From Adiantum capillus-veneris (taxonomy: Eukaryota; Streptophyta; Polypodiopsida; Polypodiales; Pteridaceae): a DNA stretch of 64,000 nt. This document shows, piece by piece, positions 57,397 through 64,000 of this stretch. Position 1 is the first letter of the stretch. Each line of letters begins with the position of its first letter. Below the pieces are notes generated by a model. That model saw nothing but the letters and a program-made list of their open reading frames with translations. It had not been told where the DNA came from and made no database searches. Position numbers and translations under genes: made by a program. The DNA is taken from contig CM043963.1 in NCBI GenBank assembly GCA_014529385.2, positions 78,888,412 to 78,952,411 on the forward strand, given 5' to 3'.

Positions 57397-57817
57397 ATTG
57401 GGGCATTCTGGAGAGAAAATTTGACTTGGCCTAGACAGTGAGGTTCTATTTGGCTTAAGGGCTCTAGAACTTCTTTCAGAGGTAAAATTGGACCGTGATT
57501 GCCCATTTGACAAAGAAAATACTGAATTCAAGCTTTTTCACGTAAATTGGCCAACATCAAGGAAGGGTACTGTTTCAGATTAGCAACCTAATCAGGAACA
57601 TCAACAGTGTATAGAATACAGTAGTGGTTGAGATTAACTCTCCAGTTATACCAATCATTACTAAGATCACCTCCAGCAGATAAATGCGTTGATCCAATTG
57701 CCGAAATTAAAACTCTTGTGTACAGGTATATTCAGCAACAAAGCAAGACGTTATGCAGAAACTGATCCATTGCCAGGTTAGTGGTTGAACTTGTGATAAG
57801 TTGCATTGATAAGTTTG

Positions 57818-60202
57818 ATGAATTTAAGATCAGGAAGATACATTGTTAGAGACCAAAAAGTGGCAGGTGACCAAGTTAGCGTAGTGTCCACTGAAGAGAG
57901 TGTAACTCAGGCAAGGTTAGATCCGCTAGCACCGATTATTGAGGAAGGTAGTGATACTGACACGTCGTCAGACAAATATTTCTTCATGATGGGGAGCCAA
58001 CAGCCAGGAAGTTTCGCCTATGAGGGACCTATGCGAGGAGGAAGTACCTCCCAAAATCCTTCGAATGATTCCAGGCTTACTGTGATCTTCTTGGAGGGAA
58101 CAAACTCAAGAGGAGCCCTAGTCTATTCTGACTGTCGAGGTCGCAAGTGTATTTGTATTGAAGAGAGGCCAGCACAAAGATTGGAGATAATCCACGTGTA
58201 TGATGATGGAGATAGATTTCGAGACGAAAAGGGAAACCACTATTTAATAGTTAGCAACCCTGAAGATTACAACAGATATGGAGACAACGTGGCTAAAGGG
58301 AAAATGATTTCAGAAACTCAAGAGCCTCCACCAAACATTGATCGGCATGGAGCTATTTTCATGTACGATAAGAAAACAATCAGGGTTCCAACTTATAACG
58401 AGAATGTGGGAATCTACAAACACGAGAGCGAGGGTATTGTCTCTTACTTTCGCAGTAAAGAACCATACGTAGACGAACTAAGCAAAGACAAAGTTCTTTA
58501 CTTATTCTCTTATGAAACTGCTACGGGGAAGGGCATAGTTTTTGTTGATAGATATGGGCGAGAATACCAACGTATTCTCCCAGAGGAAGTAGAAAGAGCA
58601 ACAGGTCCAGGAGCATCAGCATATGCCCCTGAGGAAATGTCGAGAGCCGTCCACACCCCAAGCAAGTCAAAAAATCCATTCTCATATGAGTATGACGCTA
58701 CATCACATTCCCCCAGACCGCGAACATTCAACAACCAAGACCAACCAGTAAACCAGCCATCATTGCAGGCATGGCTTAGACAAAGTGCGACAATGGAACC
58801 AGACAGAAACCGAGAGGGTTATCCAGCGGCTCGAGGGCTCAGGGATTTGCAAGAACCACCACACTATTCAAGGTATCAAGCAGAGAGTAAGCCAAAGACA
58901 CAAGGGTCGACCGAACTTGGAGGACCACCCATGGAACGAGTTCGAAGAGAAGGACCACCTCCGGCGAGAACCTTTAGAAATTATGGCTTAGGAGCACCGT
59001 TGAGCGAGGAACCAGCCTATTACAGAAGGCCTGAGGAGGGGTATAGACTTGGTAGGGGTGATCCCATGATGAGGTTTGTAGACCATCGCAGAATTAGACC
59101 TTCTCAAGTGCAAAAATGGGTAAACAGGAAATACACAGGAAACAGAGACCCAAGAGATCATGTAGCAGCCTTTGTACGTGTGATTAGAGCTGAAGAGGTG
59201 TTAGACTTTCCTACCCAATTCGCAGGGTTTGGACTAACCCTAGAGGATGATGCTCCAACTTGGTTTGACTCTGTAGAGCGTAGAGACTTTGAGTCGATGG
59301 AGGAAGTGTTTGACGAGTTTATTGAGGAATTCTCTCAAAGGGGAATAGCTCATAATACCGTCTCACAAATCCATAAATTCAAACAAAAAGACGGAGAATC
59401 TGTACGGAAGGCAACCCTAAGACTAAAGAGATATGTTAAGTTCTTTCCTGTTGAAGAACTGCCAACTCAGTCCAGACCTATGCTGATATTCATCCAAGGA
59501 CTAAGGAATGCAGATCTCCAAAAAGACTTACATATGAAGAGGAGCACTACGTTGAATGAGTTGACCAACGAAGCCTTGTACCTTATGGACAATTGTGCGG
59601 TTTACAAAGAAGGGGAGTTCAAGGACCTTGATGAAGATTCATCTTCACAGCAAAGTGGGAGCAAGTCCTCCAAGACAACAATGAAAGGAGAAATAGCGGT
59701 AAACCAAGAACAGCTTGTAGATGAATTTCTAAAAAAGATCAACTTGTACGCCAAACCCCAGGCTAAATCGCCCAAGTGGTGTGCTATTGAACAAAAATGG
59801 ACAAACCATGGGACCGAGGAATGTTACTATAACAAGGGATATGTGAGGGAGAGACCTTATGCTCCCCAAGCTCTTGTAGCTTCCCCTCAAGTTCCACCTA
59901 TGCATAGATATCAAGCAGGCAACTTGCCAGGACCTGTAGGTGTAGAGAGACCACAACCGGTGTTGGGGCAACAACCACCCCTACCAGGATTACAACCAGT
60001 TGGTGTAAGATACACCCCAACGGTAACTGAACCAGAAGAAAAGGCTTTGGTGCCTATGCATGCATACTATGAGGATCCCAATGGATATGCGGCGAACCCT
60101 ATATTATCCACCGGAGGAACCCTTGACACCAGATCCATGGAGCATGATGGGGAATCAAGGACCTCCAATTGCTATACAGGCCGCAGGAGAAGGAAGATAT
60201 AA
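57818..60202 (+). CDS. gag of element E with unusual N-terminal region
   Basis: First ATG at 57818 (MNLRSGRYIV); 794 residues, no internal stop. Residues ~90-285 form several short beta-rich stretches (GALVYSDCRGRKCICIEE, GDRFRDEKGNHYLIVSN, HGAIFMYDKKTIRVPTYNE, GKGIVFVDRYGREYQRIL) that look like divergent internal repeats. I do not know them from other gags. A Pro/Arg-rich linker follows (~290-420), then the retrotransposon gag core (~435-600: NRDPRDHVAAFVRVIRAEEV, DDAPTWFDSVERRDF, 'FSQRGIAHNTVSQIHKFKQK'). The zinc knuckles expected at the C-terminus lie in the next frame, which overlaps the last ~175 bp. Confidence 0.85.
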   Translation: MNLRSGRYIVRDQKVAGDQVSVVSTEESVTQARLDPLAPIIEEGSDTDTSSDKYFFMMGSQQPGSFAYEGPMRGGSTSQNPSNDSRLTVIFLEGTNSRGALVYSDCRGRKCICIEERPAQRLEIIHVYDDGDRFRDEKGNHYLIVSNPEDYNRYGDNVAKGKMISETQEPPPNIDRHGAIFMYDKKTIRVPTYNENVGIYKHESEGIVSYFRSKEPYVDELSKDKVLYLFSYETATGKGIVFVDRYGREYQRILPEEVERATGPGASAYAPEEMSRAVHTPSKSKNPFSYEYDATSHSPRPRTFNNQDQPVNQPSLQAWLRQSATMEPDRNREGYPAARGLRDLQEPPHYSRYQAESKPKTQGSTELGGPPMERVRREGPPPARTFRNYGLGAPLSEEPAYYRRPEEGYRLGRGDPMMRFVDHRRIRPSQVQKWVNRKYTGNRDPRDHVAAFVRVIRAEEVLDFPTQFAGFGLTLEDDAPTWFDSVERRDFESMEEVFDEFIEEFSQRGIAHNTVSQIHKFKQKDGESVRKATLRLKRYVKFFPVEELPTQSRPMLIFIQGLRNADLQKDLHMKRSTTLNELTNEALYLMDNCAVYKEGEFKDLDEDSSSQQSGSKSSKTTMKGEIAVNQEQLVDEFLKKINLYAKPQAKSPKWCAIEQKWTNHGTEECYYNKGYVRERPYAPQALVASPQVPPMHRYQAGNLPGPVGVERPQPVLGQQPPLPGLQPVGVRYTPTVTEPEEKALVPMHAYYEDPNGYAANPILSTGGTLDTRSMEHDGESRTSNCYTGRRRRKI

Positions 60203-62780
60203 CTTAGATGAACGAACATTGTTGTTCATAGCCAATGGAGGCACGGGCGGACAGAGACAGACTTACCAGCAACGGGGAGCTCAAGGAGCACCTCAACAAC
60301 CCAAGGGCCCCTATTACAAGTGTGGCGGAGACCATTGGCTGAGAGACTGTCCCCATGATGAAATCATTAGAGTGAATGCGTATTGCCCAGAATGTGGAAT
60401 TACTCATTTGATTCCCGATTGCCCTAAAAACCCGAGTAAAGGAGCAAAAACCACCTTGAACCTGTTGGAAACAGTACCTTCCAGTGGAGTATCAGAAAGT
60501 GAAACAGTCATACCTGTTCAGGCGGTGACACGGGCCCAAGCCCAAAGAAGGACGAATGAACCCATAATAGAAGAACCAAAGACGAATGCCCAAAGTTCAG
60601 AAACGAAAAATCCGAGAAGCACTTGGAAGGCAAGAAAGGCGCGTAGGAAAGCCAGGAAAGAACGAGAGCAAACCGCCCTATCTGATGAGTTGAAACATAC
60701 AAAGAACAGGTTGGAGCGGTTAGAAGATCTAGCCAGCCTAAGCTCACACACCACATCAGCCATAGCACCAAAGGAAATAGCTGAGCCCAAAAGTGCAGGA
60801 TCAGGAGGATCTGTGCTAGCAGACAAAGTAAACGAGCAGCTGGATGCGCTTCTAAGAGCTTATGAAGCTCGACTTAAAAAAAACCAGACCCAGGAGCAAA
60901 GATGGATGACATATCCATATGCGGAAATAGAAAAACAAAGGTTGGATATGTGTAAAAAGATGATCGAGACGGCTCAATCATTGATGGAAGACCCGTTGGG
61001 AAAACCGGCAAATTGCCATGATGTGCCAGTTCCAACCCCTATCCAACCAACAATAGAGAAACATGAGGAAACAAAGGAAAGACTCACTAATGAATATGAG
61101 TCCAGAGGAGAGCCTATCATAGTGCCCAATACCATCGAAGGGGCAAGTGATGGGGTCCGTCCTAGAATATCGGCAGAGATGGGAAAGGACGGTAATGGTC
61201 TAGATGATCTGTGGAAGCAAATCAGAGAGGCCAACGAGGCTAATAGAATGAATGACCACATGAATAGCACGAGAAAAGGAAAGAATGTGATCCTACCTCC
61301 TATTGAAGAATTTGAGGCAAGATCACAAATAAACTTTGAGGTGCATTCACAAGGGGGAGACCAAGGATCTATTAGTTCGGGACACAGCCAACCAGACTCT
61401 TTGAGAACTTTACCCTCTTACCTAGGAGAATACGAAGCTAAGTCGGAAGTGAGGGCAATTCCATCTCAAAGATTTTCTTCTAACAAGGTGATGGACTCAC
61501 AAGGATTGATTGAGCTGTTAGCCACCCCGGTGGCATGCACAATCACGTTAGCAGAACTCCTAAAGCTAAGGCCAAACATGTGGACCACAGTAGGAAAATG
61601 CCTGGAAAAATTTGGAGTAAAAAACCCCACCTTGAAACTACAAGAAGGAATCAGGGAGTTGGACAGGCCTAATCTAAACAATAGGCCGGTACCATTGAAT
61701 AAGGTTGGAGAATATTGTGAGGGAGAAGACGGAAACACAACGCTACCTGTAGAATTCCAAGGAGTGGTTTCCAAAGCTATTCTTGACAGTGGAGCGGGAG
61801 TTGCTATCGCCACGAAGGAAGTCTGGAAAAAATGGGGAAAACCAGCTCTGAGGGCTACCCGAATGAAGCTGCAGTTGGCAGACGGTTTCATGGAGAAGCC
61901 TCTCGGACTCTTGGAAAAGGTAATTGTCACTTCGTGCGGGATCGAGTATGAGCATACATTTGCAATAGTCGATTTCGACAAAAAGAACAATTATGAGATA
62001 ATCTTGGGACGACCATTCATGCGACAACTGAAGATGGTCCAAGATTGGGGTTATGACCACATATACCTCAGACATGGCGAGACAACAACTAAAATACACT
62101 TGAAAGACCATAGTTACAAGGATGTAAACCAAACACCTGTGGAAGAGTTTGATTCGGCTACAATAGCAGGATCAGAACTACTAGCATGGTTGGGGCAACC
62201 AAAAGAGCTATGGATGTGCGGAGCTTCACATTGTGGAAGCTTAAGAAAAGAGGATTGCATCTTAGAAAGAGCAATTGAAGACAAAGAGTATATTCTGGAG
62301 CCATTCCCTGAAGATGCCTTGGAGCCTCTAGAATGGGAACACATACTGGCAACGTTAGATGTATGTACCATTATCGACAGTCCAACAACAAAATTTTGCG
62401 ATAAGGATGGTTACAATGTGCTACCCTATTACATGGTAAGCGTGATGCCAGAAAAAGAGACGGTAGCACCTCTAGAACAAGAAGAGTTTTACAACTCTTC
62501 TGAGCAAGTGGAAGTAAATGATGAGGCAGATAATGAGTGTTCGGACACCTCCAGTGAGCGTGGGAATGAAGCAGAGAATATCAAGTTTTATGATTTTGCT
62601 AATCAACACCCTAGACGCCAAGAACGCTATAGGAAGAAAAGAGCCGAAAATAAAGTGAGACAGAACCTGATGCCCAAGATAAAAGGAAAAACTCACTATT
62701 TGATGCTTGTAAAAGCAGAGGATTGTGTGAAAGATCAAATATTAGGAAAATCCTCAGAAAATCGAAAAGAACGAATGTGA
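60060..62780 (+). CDS. nucleocapsid and protease region of element E
   Basis: A 906-residue frame, +1 relative to gag and open from 60027. Residues 85-97 are a zinc knuckle lacking its first Cys (YYKCGGDHWLRDC). Residues 109-121 are a second one (CPECGITHLIPDC). A Lys/Arg-rich region (~175-205) and a long hydrophilic linker follow. The retropepsin active site DSGAG is at ~576, with flap and ILGRPFMRQL at ~648. The frame stops at TGA 62778-62780 but continues past it in the same phase. Because the knuckles belong to gag, the frame break may be a 1-base lesion in one original gag-pol frame rather than programmed shifting. Confidence 0.85.
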   Translation: MHTMRIPMDMRRTLYYPPEEPLTPDPWSMMGNQGPPIAIQAAGEGRYNLDERTLLFIANGGTGGQRQTYQQRGAQGAPQQPKGPYYKCGGDHWLRDCPHDEIIRVNAYCPECGITHLIPDCPKNPSKGAKTTLNLLETVPSSGVSESETVIPVQAVTRAQAQRRTNEPIIEEPKTNAQSSETKNPRSTWKARKARRKARKEREQTALSDELKHTKNRLERLEDLASLSSHTTSAIAPKEIAEPKSAGSGGSVLADKVNEQLDALLRAYEARLKKNQTQEQRWMTYPYAEIEKQRLDMCKKMIETAQSLMEDPLGKPANCHDVPVPTPIQPTIEKHEETKERLTNEYESRGEPIIVPNTIEGASDGVRPRISAEMGKDGNGLDDLWKQIREANEANRMNDHMNSTRKGKNVILPPIEEFEARSQINFEVHSQGGDQGSISSGHSQPDSLRTLPSYLGEYEAKSEVRAIPSQRFSSNKVMDSQGLIELLATPVACTITLAELLKLRPNMWTTVGKCLEKFGVKNPTLKLQEGIRELDRPNLNNRPVPLNKVGEYCEGEDGNTTLPVEFQGVVSKAILDSGAGVAIATKEVWKKWGKPALRATRMKLQLADGFMEKPLGLLEKVIVTSCGIEYEHTFAIVDFDKKNNYEIILGRPFMRQLKMVQDWGYDHIYLRHGETTTKIHLKDHSYKDVNQTPVEEFDSATIAGSELLAWLGQPKELWMCGASHCGSLRKEDCILERAIEDKEYILEPFPEDALEPLEWEHILATLDVCTIIDSPTTKFCDKDGYNVLPYYMVSVMPEKETVAPLEQEEFYNSSEQVEVNDEADNECSDTSSERGNEAENIKFYDFANQHPRRQERYRKKRAENKVRQNLMPKIKGKTHYLMLVKAEDCVKDQILGKSSENRKERM

Positions 62781-64000
62781 GAACAAGCGAATCGGGAAAG
62801 AAAAGCTCGGGCTCAAACAAAATCACAAAAATCTGAAAAAACAAAAAAAGAACCAAAAAAATACCAAGAGTGGACCAAACTAGAGCGTAAACAGAAATAC
62901 CAAGAACTGAAACGGTCTTTGAGGGAGATCTGGACCACTGAAGAGGATAGTGATGGTAAAGGGGAGTCAGAAAAGGGCAACATGAATGTACCACCTCACT
63001 ATAGGAAATTTACTATCCAGGAAAGAAAAATCATCTTGACATCACCAATCAGGGAGAGAACCAACCAAGAATCTTACGACGGGCCTGAAAATGCAAAAAG
63101 AATAGACCTCGCAGAACCAGGTGAAAAGCCTCAGCCGGTCTATATAGCTAATGATTTAGAGCCTGACGAGGAAGCATAGCTGACACAACTTCTAACGAAA
63201 TATAAAGATGTGTTTGCCTGGTCCTATAAAGACCTTAAAGGAGTTGATCCATTAATATGCCAACATACAATTCCTTTAAAATCAGATGCAAAACCTAGCA
63301 AACAACGTCCTTATACATATAATGACACATTTGCCAAACGAATCAAAGAAGAGATTGATAAGCTGATGGACGCAGAGTTCATCTATGAAATTGAACATAC
63401 AGACTGGGTTTCACCCATTGTGGTCGTTCCCAAGAAGAATGGAAAACTGCGAGTGTGCGTAAACCTCAAAAAGGTGAATGCGGCAACCGTAAGGGATAAT
63501 TATCCCTTGCCAATTACAGAACATGTCCTTGAGCGAGTGGCCGGGAAATGGGCTTATTCCTTTGTGGATGGGTTTTCAGGATACAACCAATTGGCAATAG
63601 CAAGGGAGGATCAACACAAAACAACTTTTGCCACAGAATGGGAGATTTATGCATATCGAGTTATGCCATTTGGCCTAACAAATGCACCAGCCACTTTCCA
63701 GAGGTGAATGACTCACGCTTTCAAGGAATACCTAAGAATATTCTTAGAAATTTACATGGATGACCTATGTGTACACTCTCTTCTGCGAGAAGAACATATT
63801 GACCATTTGCAAAAAGTCTTTGAAAAGTGCAGAACATATCGAATCTGTCTAAACCCGGAAAAGTGTATATTTATGGTTAAGTAAGGACGAATCTTAGGGC
63901 ACATTGTCTCAAGAAACGGCATAACCACAGACCTGGACAAAGTCAAAGTCATTGTAGACCTACCCAGGCCTACTAATGCAAAACAAGTGCAATCCTTCAT
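62781..64000 (+). pseudogene. RT region of element E (continues beyond window)
   Basis: Same phase as the protease frame, interrupted by TAG 63177-63179, TGA 63705-63707 and TAA 63882-63884. RT motifs in order: [56 protein letters not shown] and catalytic YMDDLCVHS (~63753), then 'GRILGHIVSRNGITTDLDK' toward the connection. A Lys/Glu-rich linker (62790-62990) precedes it. Most of these stops are one C-to-T change from sense codons. Confidence 0.9.

Larger units (their letters stand above)
55996..57817 (+). other. leader of element E, no gene
   Basis: 1.8 kb between primer site and gag. No supported open frame. It contains four copies of a 24-bp palindrome and one further half-site (56691-56701), listed separately. 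Confidence 0.7.
55044..64000 (+). mobile_element. Ty3/Gypsy element E, runs off the window
   Basis: LTR (55044-55976), primer binding site, 1.8-kb leader, gag, a second frame with zinc knuckles and protease, then RT to the window end. Integrase and the 3' LTR lie beyond 64000. The tRNA-Asp-type primer site and protein style fit the Athila/Tat side of plant Ty3/Gypsy. Four in-frame stops after 62777 show it is defective. Confidence 0.9.

Noticed and set aside
60508-62371. Minus-strand open frames of 85-174 residues
   Set aside because: Shadows of the long coding frame of element E; no domain or start context.

Overview
This is a transposon-rich plant nuclear window. The evidence is GT-AG introns, plant-type Ty3/Gypsy and Ty1/Copia elements, a CACTA (En/Spm) transposon, a heavy-metal-associated isoprenylated plant protein (HIPP) fragment, PPR remnants and long satellite arrays. 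The PPR remnants (His-Asp-Glu-Ile ... Gly-Leu-Leu ... Met-Tyr-Ala-Lys style) recall the large PPR families of ferns and lycophytes, but that is a weak pointer. No intact host gene is seen. Almost every coding stretch is broken by stops or frameshifts, and many stops are one C-to-T change away from Gln or Arg codons, as expected for old, cytosine-methylated repeats.

Layout. 1-2300 (-): an unidentified plant gene decayed to a pseudogene, with one clear intron. 2.5-16.5 kb: a large field of palindromic tandem repeats built on a stem of the type CCTATGGCC...GGCCATAGG. It has at least four sequence families; the largest (about 3.1-10.5 kb) is organised as a ~465-bp trimeric higher-order repeat. 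A 410-bp foldback element sits in it at 7793-8202. 16607-17063 (+): an isolated exon resembling the CACTA-associated DUF8039 family.

17.9-35.5 kb: nested mobile elements. Two copies of one Ty3/Gypsy family with two RNase H domains (B1 18202-24412, B2 31159-35484) bracket a CACTA-like element. That element carries a captured HIPP pseudogene (25434-25796), a broken TNP2 transposase (26508-29014), an apparently intact second CACTA gene (29244-30553) and a right end with subterminal repeats and the terminal inverted repeat (ends 31158). 35.5-40.6 kb (-): a truncated Ty3/Gypsy element (C) with its LTR at 39182-40594.

40.7-50.9 kb: a tandem array of roughly 540-680-bp units, split by a complete but defective Ty1/Copia element on the minus strand (42554-48062, 192-bp LTRs, imperfect CTAYG target duplication). 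50.8-55.0 kb: inverted and direct duplications, a possible LINE endonuclease scrap and a decayed PPR gene (-). 55044 to the window end (+): a Ty3/Gypsy element (E) with LTR, tRNA-Asp-type primer binding site, a long leader holding four copies of a 24-bp palindrome, a large gag with an unusual N-terminal region, protease and the start of reverse transcriptase.

The most unusual signals are the palindrome-based satellite field, the palindrome series in the element E leader, and the HIPP fragment next to the CACTA transposase.
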